From contig JAJGOT010000125.1 in NCBI GenBank assembly GCA_022457155.1, positions 671,501 through 735,500 of the forward strand: a DNA stretch of 64,000 nt, written 5' to 3'. Positions 46,901-62,200 of this stretch are shown one piece after another. Within the stretch, counting starts at the first letter, position 1; the number at the start of each line of letters is the position of its first letter. The position numbers and the translations under genes were made by a program. The notes beneath the pieces were generated by a model. It saw nothing but the letters and a program-made list of their open reading frames with translations. It was not told the DNA's origin and searched no databases. The DNA comes from Cladopsammia gracilis (Eukaryota; Cnidaria; Anthozoa; Scleractinia; Dendrophylliidae).

Positions 46901-49900
46901 GGCTAAACGAAGCGAGCTCATAGCCACCTCTTTAAAAAGTTCACTATTGCGACATGCAGCAGGTCCTAGAACCCTTAGAATATAGTTGATTTCCTTAGCT
47001 CCTGGCGAGCTTGGACTCACACCAGTATGCGCACTGCTAACACTGCTTGTGGCTGAAGATCGAACGACTTTCTCCATGGTGTGTTTCAAGTTTTCTTCAT
47101 CTTCTAACACATGCCTGAGAAGCAGTGTTGCTAATGTAGCAAAACCAGCAACTGCAGACTCTTGTGTCAGTAACAGCAGAGCCCTTGCTCCCCCCTGCTC
47201 TACAAACTGAACTGCATACTTGTGTTCTTGGGTGAGTCGAAGACACAGTTTCAGGACTGCTTGGAGGGTGTTTGGTGACACAGGTATACCGATAAAGCTA
47301 GTGCAGCACCTGTAAAAAAAATTCACAAAATGACTATAAGGTTAGACCTCGTCAGAGGTGTAGCTGGAAGGGACCAGGGCTGCCTGTGAGTCCCCCACCC
47401 CTCTTGGCAGGATCCCCCTATTAACAGTTTAACTTTTCTTGCAGCATTGAACACAAGATTTTTTGGGGTGTGAAACGATGCAATTTGTTGTGTACAATGT
47501 CGCAGAAGTCAACTTGATTCTACTTCTGCAACACAGCAAGAGAAGTTGCACGAGTCTCTTTCCACTCAGCTGTGTGAATGGCTACTGATAAGAACAGATT
47601 AACATGATCTTTTCAACTATTATTTTTAACTAAACTACTCTGTTTCCTTTGATGTCTGTGATGAGTAATACTAATAAACAACTGCATTGAGCTGAATGGC
47701 TGATGGGTGCCCGGGAAGTCTGGCGGCCTCCACTGAGACCAGCCGGCCCCAAGACAGTAAAACCGCTCCCATGGCTGGCAATCCCCGCAACCCAGCCATG
47801 AGCCCCCATAAACAGTCATCCAGGCACCCGTCACACTGATATAACAGTGGATAAAGGGAAGGGGAGGGGGAAGGAGAACCAGAGAAAAGCCCAAATGCTC
47901 CAAGATTCGGGCACGCTAAAACACGCTACAACTCAGAGTGCACCACGCCTGTGCTTACGTGATAACTGCTGACTGCCGAGTACTGGCACTGCTGACCGCT
48001 TGTTGAAGGTGCTACTGGAAGAATACCTGTTGATGGTGTCGCAGACCGTCAAACGACTGCCAGCTTCTCTTTGTTGTTAATTAAGTTAAATTGCATTTCA
48101 CTGCATTAAACACAACACTTGGTCAAGATTCAAGCATCAAAGTTCGCATGTTATTAAACAGCACAGTATTATACAAACCTGATTATAAGAGCTTTTTGGT
48201 CATCGTTCAAGTGGTGGATAACTTGTTCTTCTGTTGTTTCAGGTTTAACTCCATCTGAAAATGTATCACATTTGTTTGTCCATATCAAATTACAGTATCT
48301 AAATTTAATTCATTGTAAGTTTTGTGGATAAAGTGAACACCTGACGATGAACTTAAAAGCCATCCGTAAAAATTCAGCTCCTGGACAATCCATTAGGCGA
48401 ACTAAACAAATTGGAACGGATGAAAAATAGTTTAAAATAGTGCAAATTCTTTTTTCAAGTGACGTTTTCCTTGGCGCTGCTGTCGTCGTTGCTAAAACTC
48501 CCTAAGGATACCAAAGAGACAGATGTGACATGACTCATTGATGACTCACAGGAAGATGTTGATAAATGCCACCCTCTCAGTTAAACACCCCCTTGAGAAA
48601 TATTGTCACCAGCTGTTATTCAAAGAAAATAATACAGTAACAATGAGAATAATCAATTTACCTGAAGTGTCAGTGTCTTGCTTTTCTTTCTTCATTTTCT
48701 TGCTAGCTTTGTCCTCAGATCCTGACTGGGAATTTGTTTCCTCTCCGCTCCTTTTCTCACCAGCAACTGGGGTACTGCTTGAAGAGCTCTCAGCTTCTCT
48801 TCTGTTTGCAGCACCATTGCTAGAGTTAGCGGTTTCTAGCATAATGGGGCGTCGGTTGCCAGAGTCTTCATTGACCTACAAAGTAAACAAAAATGCAAGT
48901 TTTTCACTGAATCTTCCAGAATATAAATGACATTTTCTCCAAGGGCTGGTTATATTTTTAAATTGTGACATGACAAAATACTTAAATTTGTTAGGAGCTG
49001 AGGCAAAATTATAAGGATTTGTATGGAGTCATCAGAGCATAACGGTGCCAATATCTCACCCCCAAATTGCAATAAGATGCTGATTTTTGGCAAGTGGGCA
49101 TTTTTCATCCTACTCATTCCAAATATTTAATCAAATCCCATAATTTCATGAATTTTTGTGATGTCAACGCTTTTGGATGCTATGGATGATATCCTCTGGC
49201 ATGGCCGTTCAAATTAAAGTCATGAAGCAGTTCTTTTCTATGGAATTCTCTGTAAAGGTAACCTGGCTATTCACTTTCGCTGCGACCATTCTGTTAGAAG
49301 CTATAATTGCATACTTTTTGTGGTACTGTTAATGTTAAACTGTATGTATTGCATGGCATTATATGACACACAAAAATAGGCCAAAATGCAGGCACCTACA
49401 CCATGGGTATGCTTTGTCAAGTTTTAAAGTATCCAGCCCATGTGAAGAGTTTGAGATGTAAATGCTAAGAGTAAACTTTCTATTTTGCAATGTTCAGTCA
49501 ATTAAGCACTGGAAAATTTTTAAAGAACACTGCACAAGAGCAAGCACTTCATGTCTTATAAATTTCCATGTGCAAAAATAATTCAGCAAGGCACGTTTTC
49601 ACATTCACTATTTCCTCATCTGAACCAGAAACATTTATTGTAAGAGTACAAATGAATGTAAACTTCACCTGGACCATTGTCGAGAAGTTCACTAAATAGC
49701 GCCGTCTTCCTGCCATGAACCTGGGAAGAAGAAAACCCAAACTTTCACTAAAGATGAATTCATAAACAAGTAAACATTAAATTCCACGCATTTTTGAGTC
49801 ATTTGGACTCCACTAATAGGAAGACCAGATAACACAAAGACACCACCTGACCATCATCACCATAATTTAACATCTTATCAAATGGTAAACCATAATAATA

Positions 49901-52900
49901 ATAATGGCTTATAGAGAAGATAAAATCAGACGTACCTGACTCTGGAGTCTCCATTTCTGTAAGCTGCATCGATTGTTGTGTTGTTGTTGACATTGTAGTT
50001 GTACCAGCGTCCACTTCGGTCATCAAACCATTTCCATGCATGAGTAGTGCACTGGGAAAGAAACCAAAACAAACATTACAGTAAGTTATGTGTCTAAATC
50101 TCTACTTATCATACTACTAGTAATCAACCATTAAGAAAATGCATTCACACAAATGAAGGTATGTGAAAACGTTCGGGGAGATGCCAAAGTAGATACCAGA
50201 ACATTCCCACCCAGTTTGCCCCTGAAAAGAACAAAAGAATCTTTGGGGGTGGGGGCTAAAGTGGCATAAAAACAGAGGGAAGCTGAATTCAATCCAGCTA
50301 CTACACAGGACACCCAACACAAGATTGGGATTGCACGAACAAAATAAAAAGGTGGTTTTGTGAACTGAGTTGATAAGGGAAAAGGGGAAACCGTAAAAAG
50401 ATTCAAGCGCTAGTCCTCCCTCAGAGCGACGGGCTTGGCGCCCAAACGGCAGCTTTTGAACCTTTTTCAGTGGTGAATTTACCTTATCAACTCAGTTGAT
50501 GAAATCAAAATTTCTTGTTTCACTCCCCCATTGATGCAGATTCAAAGTTTCTATAGAAACTAATACCTTTATAGTTACATACAAGACTGTATAACACACA
50601 GCCAACTGGAAATATTAAAATTGAACCTTCCTTGTTTTTAAGATAAAATAACAATAATGAGCCGCCACATTAAAGAACACAATACAAACCACCAGGGCAG
50701 CCTATTGCAAAATTCGATTATGTACCTTATCATGAAGCTGTTTTCTCTTGGTAGTGACTGCTATTTTCTCATGAGTGTCCAGCAGGAGTATTAGAGGAGA
50801 GAGCCATCTGTACAACAACAACAATAAACAAGAATGTCATGAACAAGTGCCTTACCGTAATGTAATGCAGGGGTTATCCACACATACACTTAACTACTTT
50901 AACTCCATAGAGTGCCAAATACATGTTGTATTAAAATTTAAGAAGCATCCTAAATTTCATTTTGTAAAATATTGAAAAACAGATGGTACCATCTAAAAGT
51001 ACTGCCAAAGAGGTTTCATTTGAATGGTCACACCAAAGGATTTTGTCCAGACTCAAAAGTTATAACTACACATCTCTAAAATTGACTCTGGGAGTGAAAG
51101 GTTTATTAACGGCCATCAATTTCAAGCAAACACAGAACACTTACACTGGGGTAGAGGTTGTGCTTCCCATCAACTTGTTTTGAAACATAACTGTTTGACA
51201 CACTTCAAGTAGCTCTAGCAAAGAGTTTAGAATACCAAACTTCTCAATGATGGCTTCACAGCGGAATTTCTTCTCCTATTAAAAACAGCAAAACAATTCA
51301 ATGGAATAACTTTTTCAGTATCAAGTTGGAAATAACATGCAGCTGTACTTAATAAGAAAAAAAATTCTGCCAACGCAACTGTCACTATTATTGACACTTA
51401 ACTTCAGAAACTATGGCTGGAAATCTAGTTGGAGATGGATCTTCCAGCTCATTACATGTAACACTCAGAGCAGCATCCTGGCTGTTACAAGATCAAACCA
51501 CTTACCTCAAATAACAAGCAAGTGAGATGAAGAAGAGAGGATAAGCGAGCTGTTTCTGGCATGCTACCCATCTGCGACATGATTTCTTCAAGTTGCTTGC
51601 TGTCAGCATTTTGGATGGTACAGGAGTTCAAAACAGCTCTAATATCAGTTTGGACCTGATGAAAGTATGAATTCTACAGTCAAAAACCAAACTAACATTG
51701 CAGTTGTGTGCTATAATAATTATTGTACATGTATGCCTTTAAACAAGCATCATCATCCTTGTTGCTCTTTTTCTCGCCAAGTGTGGCATAGGCCGCAAAC
51801 AAAAGATCTCCATTCTAGCCTGCTTTTAGCTAACTGTATCTCAGCCCAACTCTTCCAACCAAATTCTTTCCTTCTTTTTACAGCCATTCTTTGCCACGTG
51901 TCCTTCAGTCTTACAAAAACATACCTGTTCTAAAATGTGCATCATTGTGTTCTCTTTCCACTCCTCTCCATTGCGTAAAGCCACAGCAGAGAGCACATCA
52001 CAAGCTTTGAACACAGTCCCGGGCATTCCAGTCAGCACCTCTAGACAGCCATTCAACATATCAGCTGTGAACTGATCCAGGACAGCTTTCTCCAAGGGGA
52101 TGTTATCATCATTTCCTTCTTCTTCTGCCGCTTTCGTTGAAGTACTTTCCTCTTCTTTCTTTTCTGTTTTAGGGGTGTTAGTGGCTGTAGTTTCTGATGC
52201 ACCAGAGGCAGTAGTGGACTAAACAACAAAAAATGCGAGAGTTTACAAGAACTTCAGCTAAACACAACTCGAAACTAAAAAAAATGTCCAGCAATGCAGG
52301 AAAGTAGTGTCCAGTGAAGACAGAATGTACCAGCTTAGCCCAGGATATATCTGCATTTCATGGCAAACAATCCAACGATGCAAAACTTCTGGTTTGTCAA
52401 TATTGCATTGATTTTACGAACAGCAACACAATGAAACATGGAGCTGCAGATACCGACAATGCTAATGTAGTTACAACAAGTTCAGTCAAGAGGGATGAAG
52501 AAGCACTTTAAAATACAGTAAACTCTGCCTAAGATGGACACCTTTGGAACCAGCTCTTGCTGTCTGCCTCAGAGGTGTTCACAAGTAAAACAAGTAAACA
52601 AATAAACAAGTAAACAAGTAAACAAGTAAAATTCAGCCAGAACCTGTCAACAAATTATGTCGGTCCTAGAGTGGTGTCCGACTTACAGGGGCATCTGTCT
52701 TAAGAGAGTTTTTTATAGTATACCTTCAAACCAGAGCTTAGTGTGGTTCATCAGAGCCAAAAATAATTATATATTGAATGTTATAACATTAAGCTTGTAC
52801 CTGATCAACAGCAGGGGTGACAGGGGTGGCTGGGGTGGCTGGGGTGGCAGGGGCGGCAGGAGCAGCAGATGAAGCAGGGGCAGGAGCTGTAACATCCTGT

Positions 52901-55900
52901 CCAAGAGACATAGCTATGGCCCTCATCATTTGGTCTTCTTCTAACATGTCATAGTCCAAACCAAGCTCCTAAAAGTGTTTAAATTAAAACAATTTGTACA
53001 ACATTTCCCGTTCTCAGTTGAGGTTGTAACCCATAAAACTTGTGGTGGGCCAACATTATTCTCGTTCTCAGTTAAGGCTGTAACCCATAACACCTGCAGT
53101 GGGCCAACATTTCTTGTTCTCAGTTGAGGCTTTAACCCATAAAACCTATGGTGGGCATCACCAGTAAGTGTTACAGCTGTGCAATACATGTTTCATTACA
53201 AAGTTTAGAGAGGCCTGTTGGCTATATACAACTTTGCGACACCTGTATACAGAAACCTGTGTACAAAACCGTTGTTGAAGAATTTATTTAAAACCCTGCA
53301 AGAGTAGCATGGTGGTGGCCTGAAGCAAATTAAGATCCTGCTTTACTACTATGAGGAACAATGGGTTCTCCATTTCTAATGTCACATATTGGGTTCTAAT
53401 ATCAAATACCTACCCTAGCTGGGGGTGGTGGAGGGTGTGTCAGGATGTAATCAGTGGCCTCCTCGATGCTCCCTGTATTTAGGAGGGCCATTCTGGCATG
53501 TTCATGTGTAAAACCCATGTCTATGAACTAAAACAGCAAGAAAACATAAATGTGGTGTTACACTGCAATCTATTGTGCAACTTGTCTAACAATAGGTCCT
53601 TCTGCTCTGTGCAGCTACACAAAGAGGTATTCTTATATCAGGTATTAAAGGATTCATGCAACTTGTTTCACAACACCGACGGCAAAGAACTGGGGTGCAT
53701 GTATGCATGTGCAGTAGGTATACAAAAGATGAATTATAAGTTTAACCCTTGGTCTTACAAGGGGGGGGGGCAACCATCCCCCTCCTTAAGGTTTTTCTCC
53801 CATATTTTCAAGACCATTTAAGATTGGCACATGCCGTCTTCAGTAGCTGTTCGTTTATCTTTGAGACACATTTTGGTAAAGTTTGGCGACAACCAGTTGC
53901 TATGGAAACGAGATATGACGTCATCAGTAACATGTGGTCAAGCCATTTTTGAATAAAAATGCGTTTTTACCTTTTTTCAATGAAAAAAACATAAAATGCT
54001 ACCAAAAGCACGTTATTTTGCAACTCTAGCAAACCATATTTGCAATTTCCGCATTTTTCCAAAAATTTTGAATTTTTAGTAAAATCCAAGATGGCGGCCA
54101 TCTTCGCGGCCATTTTGGATGTCACAGACCCACGCAAAGCCACAATCCATGATATTTACCTTATCTTGTAGAGCACATTGAAGGCTATCTATTAGATGTA
54201 AAATATTTCCGAAATATTGCAACATCGCAAAAACCCAAGGGGAGGTTGCAACAACACCCACTTGTACCACGGTAGGGATATGCGTTTGCGTGTACATCCC
54301 AGGGTTAAGACAAGTTGCAGAAGGAAAATTTACGGCGCAATGCTAAAAAAGTTGCTGGAACTGTTGCAGAAAGCAGAACTCAAATCTGCTTTCTGCAATG
54401 ACTTTTGCAACTTGTCCTACAAGGGTTTTGTCTGTTGCAAGGTATGTCCACAACAGACCACCATTACCTCCACAGCAATACTGCATGTACACTAACCTGT
54501 TGCAAATGCTGCATGTTGATCTCAGGTTGAGCTGCTGGTTCAGCGGAAGGTCTTGGTGCAACAGTAATGCTACTAGTGGATGCAGAACTTTCTGGTACAG
54601 GCCCCAATTTCTCCTTGATTACAGCCTCACCCTTTATAATGTGGTATAAAATAGACAGCATGGACTCTGCTATATGGGGCCCATACTCTTTGGGAAGTTT
54701 CTGACCCCAGAGCTGTTGGATGGCAGAGAATGCTTTCTGAAAAACAAAAATTGATACTCAATGAGCTGTGAAAACAGAATTTTTTTTAAGCTTCTTTTTT
54801 CAAAGCCTTGAACTGTGTTTATTGCATTAATCAAAATGGCAAAAATATCAGAATCCTGGTTACTTTGATTTGGCTTTCACATGTTTATTTACTGGTTTAG
54901 GTAAACCAACATAATGTACCAGTTTAGTCCAGGGTATGTCTGATTAGAATCTCCAGACAATCCAACGATGCAACTTACTGGCATACATTGTACATTTATA
55001 TTGCATTGATTAAACGAACAAACTCACAACAAGATATGTGAGAAGTAGATACCGACAATGCAAAGACATTTACTGCTTTAACCCTCTGACTTCCAAGAGT
55101 GTCCAAAATCAAAATTCAACAAAAACTAAAAATTACATTTTGTAAAATACTGAAAAACAAATGGTACCATGCAAAAGTAATGCCAAAGAGAAACCTTTTA
55201 TTTGAACGGTCACAACATAGGATTTTGTCGACTGACTCAAAAGTTAGAACTGCACTACATGTCTCCATAATTGATGGTTAAAGAAACAAAGCAAAGAAAA
55301 TCACAACTCAGAAATCTTGAGAAATATGTAATGTTCACTGTCTCATGAGCATGGAACAAAGCAAAACATCCGAGTCCACGACATAAATCTAACTTCTGAC
55401 CTTTCCATACACCAGTCCTAACTATGCTCTAACCACTGAGCTATAACAGACTCATGGTGAGCTAGGTCATTTACGAGACTAAACTAACACCTGGACCCCA
55501 GTTTTAAACTGGTCATAATAATTATGATTATTCAAAGGCTCCTATGAGCCAGCCTGTGAATAAGAAATGTTAACACATACATGTAACATATGCAATATTG
55601 CGGTGATATATTTCACACTGACACGGTTCAATATTTTTTTTAAATTAAACGTAAGGATTTTTGACAAATGCAAAAAAAAACAGTAAATCACTTTCCTAAT
55701 GTCCAGTCCAGATAAAAAAAAGAAAGAGATAGAAAAAAGATGTCTTGAGCGTGAATTGAACCCGAGGCCTTTTGACTGTGAATCCAGGTGCTAGACCACT
55801 AGGCCATCGAGGAACAGATCGATTTTAATGTTCCATTAAAGACTCCAAATGCGAAACTTCTTTAAGCTAAGTTATTTATATCCATTTTATACAACAAATT

Positions 55901-56209
55901 AGTTATTGTTATCGCTGGATTCACATTATTCTTGTTACTAAATGCATTCGTAACAAAGCATTACATCACTAAGTTTACAGCTGATGGAAGGAGCGAGTGA
56001 GTGAGTGAATTAGCCAACGTTACCGATAACCCGTTCATTACGCATGCGCGTATCCATAGGTTAAAAACTTATTGACTGGGACAGGCTGGGCTGGATGGGA
56101 AAATACTTGACTTAGTGAAGCTACGTACATGTAACAGGTCAGTTTCCAAACTTTTATTTATTATCAACATACTGTATCCCTCCCACCTATTCAATAAAAT
56201 ACGTTAATA

Positions 56210-56276
<67 letters not shown>

Positions 56277-59200
56277 TACAAAGTCCATCATCATTATCAT
56301 CATCGTCATTACCAGTGCCACAACAACTTCTGCATACCTTTTGTGTACTGACAAGGAAATTAATAGGCTTAAATGGAACAAATCCTTGTTGAGTGGATGT
56401 AGCGGGAAGACCGTGAGGAGAATCCATGAGTGTTTCTGGATTTGCCAGTCTACCAACCAATGTTAACCACGAGTCCAGCAACTCCTGCGAGCCAGCTGAA
56501 GGAGAAAATAATAATAATAAAAAAATTAAAACATCTTCTTAGTAGGGTACCCCCCAGCATTAAATTCACTGGTACCCATTTATGCATCTGGGTGGAGAGG
56601 CAATGTGAGAGTCAAGTATCTTGCCCAAGTATATGTATATAACAAAATGACCCCAGCCGGCCAGGGGTACTAGATAAGAAGAAATCAGTTTGTCACTTGA
56701 ACACAAATATTAAATTAAAACTAAATGGCTGCCGTGTTCACCATGTGCTTGGTTTTCATGACACTTAGTGTAGACTAACCTTGAAAGGATGAATGATTAA
56801 TGCTCTCATTGGCAGAAGCTTTGGTATCGTGATTTAACACCAGCTTTGTCAGCCTACAAACAAACAAAAAAATACTAACTAAATTAATATGAACATCTAA
56901 AAGTATAACAAATTACATGTAGGATGGCATCACAATAACATAGCAATCACTCTTCTCTTGTGGTTGTAACATTTGCGTCTGTGGGTAGAATTCACAGTGT
57001 GACCATCCAAATGAGAGTTGTTGAGCAGTACATGTACTTTCTTGTGGTAATGTTTAGCATGCAATACAAGATGGTTCGACTTTCAAGTCTGTGGATAAAA
57101 TCCTAAAGTGTGACCATTCAAATGAAAGCTACTGAGCAGTACTTTCCTGTGGGGCTGTTTATTCTACTATATAAGGTTGTACTACTAATTTGAATCTGTA
57201 GATGAAATCTTAAGAGTGTGACTATTCAATTGAAAGCTATCAAGCAGTACTTTTCTGTGGAACTGTTTTTTTTTTTATATACTGCACAATGTAGTTCTAA
57301 CTTTTTTGTCTGTGGATGAAATCCCAAAGTGTGACTATTCAAATGAAAGCTACTGAGCAGTACTTCCCTGTGATACTGTTTATTATGCTGTACAAGGTGG
57401 TTCTAACTTTTGAGTCTGTGGATGAAATGAAAACTAAAAAACAGAACTACCCAGTGATGCTGTTAATTTTTTTAATATTTTTTACAAACATACAGATGAA
57501 TGTAATTTAGACATTTTCCCACATTTTAAGTGTAATTATATTTGGGCAGTGAGTAATAAGGCCAAGAGACCTATAATAACTTACGAGAAAAGACTGCTGT
57601 GAGCTCCACATATGACAAACTGCTGCAGCATCAAATGGTAAGGGTTCTTCTTGTCATCAAACAGCAGGCGAGAGGCAAAACCAACCACACACATGTGAAA
57701 GTGCAATCTGAAATGTCCAGTTGAAAAGGGAATGAGCATAGAGTCCTAAAAGGATGACATTACAACAACTCAAATTGTACAAATAATGGGATTTGATCAG
57801 ATTATATCCGGAAAGAGCACAACGAAAAAAATGCCCACTTCCAAACAATCATTTGGAACTGAGGCAAAATTAGAAGGGTTAGGAAATGTATAGGGACAAG
57901 AAATGAGAATTTAAATTTTGATATTAGAGCTTAAAGGGTTAAGAAGGTGTATTGAGCATTTAAGTGCATAAATATTTAATGAAAATTTCTGTTCATCAAA
58001 ACAAACAAGCCTACATAAATTAAATTCTTTCCCAACTCTCTGATGGGTGTTGGACAAGCTGCATGACTAGTGTCTGACAAATGCAGCTGCACTGGAGGAA
58101 ACATGAATCTACTTGACAAATAAAAATTAATGTAAGTTACCTTAATTTGGGAACTGGGATATTGCTGGGAAGACCTTGCCAAGAGAGAGCATCCTTTAAC
58201 AATTTAGTCAGTTGCATGGAGACAAAACGCGCTGGCAGGGTTGGAAGTCCAGGTGTGGCAGCGGTGTGTGGTGCCCGACGCTGTCGCTGGGCAGACCCAA
58301 CACTTAACTTCACGAGAAGGACAAACAGGTCTGACAAGGCACGGCCTAGTGCTGTTGATGTCTGAAGAACTTGTTTGATAATTCTTTGCTGTGCGGGAAG
58401 AAGAGTTGATTTTGCAGTCACAGTGTCAAGTTTGGACTCCTTCTCACTTGTCACTGTTATTGCTGGGCTGCCTTCAGATGTTTGTCCTGATTAAATACAA
58501 AATTTTGTACACATTTTAGTTTCTTCAGGAGTTGTTACAAATGACATGCAATGTCATCTAAAGGAGGGTCTGTCAAGCGATAGCAAAACAGAATTTAAGA
58601 GTTGTTACTCAAACATTTGGGCTACACACAGTAATTACTTTGGTTTTGGTTTTACGACACTCAAGTAAAAACTGCTCTATTCCAGTTTGGGACAATCATT
58701 AAATGGTATGAAAACACACCCTATAGGGCAGATAATTAAGGAGGTAATCGGTAAGCATATTAGGGAAACTATTACCTATTGACTCTTCTTGATTCGCTGA
58801 AGTGGAAGCTTTCAGCATCTCTAAATCCTTGTCTGCAACCATTGCCTCATCACCAGATGTTTCAGATCGGCTAATGGTTTCCAACACAATTGTCTCCCAA
58901 ATGAGGAACATATAAAGCTGGCTAAGTTGCTTCAGTACAATGATTCCTTGATCAGAACCCCAATGATTGATGCACAGGCTGCGGATGTCGAACTGAGGAG
59001 ATACATGTAATTTATAAACTTGGGTCATTAGGGTGAACTTGTATCAGTAACTTCAAGACCATTAATTTTTACATAATTCTTATAAACAAGTAGTACGCTA
59101 CAAGCTGAGGGATTTTTTCCATACTTTCCCCTTCTCTCAAGAAAGGCCTGATAAAAAGTTCATGGTAGCCATTATATTTTATTTTTAGTAACCATTCATT

Positions 59201-62200
59201 AATTTAATGTAATGTATGTCCCAGGTATCATTCTTTCCGCCAGTCTCGTAACAAACACCTTTCCTTGATATTTTAATAATAGTTTCATCCAGTTTATATA
59301 GAGACCAAACAATTTATGCATTGAACAAATACATACACATTCCAGCATAGACAAGATGCATAACTGGATATAACTTAATCAAGGTTTGGAAATGGACAAA
59401 ACTAGAACATAATTTGGCTTCATATGTTGAAATAGTATCGAAATAGTATTGTTGTACATTCATACTAACATACAGACCACACAAAAATCTGTTGGACAAA
59501 AAAGACCTGTCTTTCCCCTGAGCATGGTCAAAATTCATCTATCAGATGAGTGTAAAAGTGTGTGAATCCTACTGTATATTAATTTTAATAATTTCAAGAC
59601 TGCACAAGCTACCAAGTTCTTACCTGGCCTACTTTGCATACATGAAGGAACATGCCAACATATGCATGCGCTGCAACGATTCCATGCAACAGAGGAGTCA
59701 GCTGCACTGATGCCATGGCTTGTTGGGGTCGACCTGATGATGCAACTTCGTGTAACAGGAGAGATATTGGGGAATCGGCTGATCTTGAGATTAGTGGTTC
59801 AAGGGTGGTTAGAACACCATTAAGTACAGTTAGGCCTTGCTTTAACACTTGAGCTTCATGAGATAACATCTGCAACAGAGAAAATAATTCAGTAAAATAA
59901 GTCACTTTGGCAACTTTCTACAGTCAACTTGTGTGGACCCCAACAAATTTGGTACAAAAAATTGTTTGAAAAGAACTCAAGAACAAAAATATTACTGTAC
60001 AATAAATGTCGTATAAAATGGAACCTGATTATTATGTTAAAACATGACTGATGTTTTTGCCTAAAATTGATCATGCAACTGCTGTAACTAACTGGTTGAA
60101 ACACAACCAATATTCCAGGAATATTTTAAGCATTTAGGGTTTTTTGGCAGCACTGACAGTGCACAAATGTAATTCTTTACAAAAACGTTTTTCTAAAACG
60201 TACAGTACCGAACAGAAGTAACCTAACAGAGAACTTGTAGCAGAATGCATTTGCATGAAAAATCAAGATCCTTAAAATGAATTCTAAGTACATTGTAAAA
60301 TCTAGAATTCATTTTGTGGATATCAAGTTATTGACAGGTTTGCAGCTTGTGTGCAAAATAATTAATGCATTCTGCTCTGCGTCCTCTGTTAGGACATGGC
60401 TAATCTGACTGTGAATGTGGAACCAAGTTCCTTATACAAAGTACCAGGGTTCTCCAGAGAAATTAGACTACCTGGATGTAAATAGAAAGTAGGCGGCACC
60501 TGGCACTCGAGTGCCCGAAGGGTACGAGTATCTAGGGGGGTCCGGGGGCATGCCCCCACAGAAAATGTTTTAAAATGAAGACAGTGGAGATGCATTCTGA
60601 TGCATTTTGGGGACAACAGAGATGAAAAAAGTCATTTCATTTTCAGCCAGTTTTTTACCTTTTTATTATTCACTAAAAAAAATTATTGCTACCCTTTATA
60701 TGCTATATATTCTAAAGAAAAACATTATGGCCAAAAGAAATCACTTTTGTTTTATCTTATGGCTATGAAGGATTTGTTTTTATAGCCATACAAGTGTTGG
60801 CAAGAAAATAGGACGGATTTATCCTTATCTTCCCCCCAAATATTTTCTGACTAGCCGGCGGCCCAAGACGAGTAGACGGTGATTCTCGCCGGTCGCCAGA
60901 GCTTCCAGAGAACCCTGAAGTACTAGTTAATACTCACCAAGATAGATTTACATACACCTGAAACTGACTGACAAGCCTGAGAGGACACAAAGTCAAGCGG
61001 CAGGTTAGGCAAGCCAAGAATGTTGATCAAGGGCTCAAGTCCTCCAAGACGAACAAACTCTCTACAGTGGTCATCAGTTGAATTGTTACTGAGAATTGAG
61101 TCAACAAATCGAACCTGAAAAAAATAATCAAACCTGAATAATCAAACCCTGCAACTTGTGAAGAAGATTTGCATTAGTTCAAAAATGAAATTACATAAAT
61201 TTTACACATGTAACAGGTCATTAAACTTTGTTAAACAGTGCAAATTGAAACATAGTAATGGTGGTGTAGAACTTTCAAATCTGCCTCAGACTATACCAAA
61301 TAATGTTAACTTGGGCAATTTTGACTTGCTGGACTGTACTTCACTCAGTCTTGCGTGTCATTACTAATTTAATAGCACACATTCAAGTACACTATAGTAC
61401 ATACCACATTCAGGATATAATCCATAAGTGGAACGAAGGTCCGTTTCTCCTCTTCTGTAGTCCTTTAAAAATAAACATAATGGATATCTTGTAGTTAAAA
61501 TTTTTCAATAGGTAATGTTTTTCTAACTAGGTAATTTTTTTAACTAGGTAATTTCTTTCTATTAATAAACAATGAGATAAAAGAACCCACCCCTCCCTAA
61601 TTCTCATATTAACTGAAAAATACAAACAATACAATAACTTTATTAACGTGGCTGACACTTAGCTATAAAGCTAGTTTACAGGACAGTCATACTTTGAGCT
61701 ATCCTTGTTCTTGTCACTTTCAGCCAAGACCTTAGCAGTGCTGGTGGTGCTTGTAAAACTGAATCTATCGTCATCATCCTCCTCTTCATCTGACATCGGC
61801 TCATCAGCACCACATGCCACACGCCCAGGGCCCTGTACAAAACCTGTACTACTGTCTACATCACTGCCATCTGTTTTAGCACCCATCTTGAAACCAATGC
61901 ATTTGGGGTCGCGGCCCAGGGAACAGACCTCTTGCAGTAGCTAAAGGAGGGAAAAGGTGAATCGTCTTAGAAAATGATGCATTGCAACTGCAACAGTTTG
62001 TGGGCTAAAATGTATTTGATGAAGTTCAGGAAATGAATGCATTTTGGAGATAATTATATAAGAAAGGGAATTGTTTGCTTACAAGGCAGATCTTGCAGGT
62101 AAAATAAAGACAGCATAATGCTGTCACTCTGGTCCTATTCCCCACCTGGGGGAAAGAAACTAAGCAAGCAAGGACTGCTGTCACTGCAGTTGGGTCCTGT

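Noticed and set aside
47613..47903. 96-codon minus-strand frame in a HUWE1 intron
   Set aside because: Not conserved with HUWE1, no suitable splice sites, and inclusion is not needed for phase.
55742..55814. Functional tRNA gene on the minus strand
   Set aside because: A-box- and B-box-like parts exist but the acceptor stem does not pair and the anticodon arm is poor; treated as a tRNA-derived pseudogene.
56187..56456. Poly-Asn protein of 89 codons
   Set aside because: The Asn run is the (ATT)n microsatellite read in one frame; the N-terminal part is a shadow of HUWE1 exon 56338-56495.
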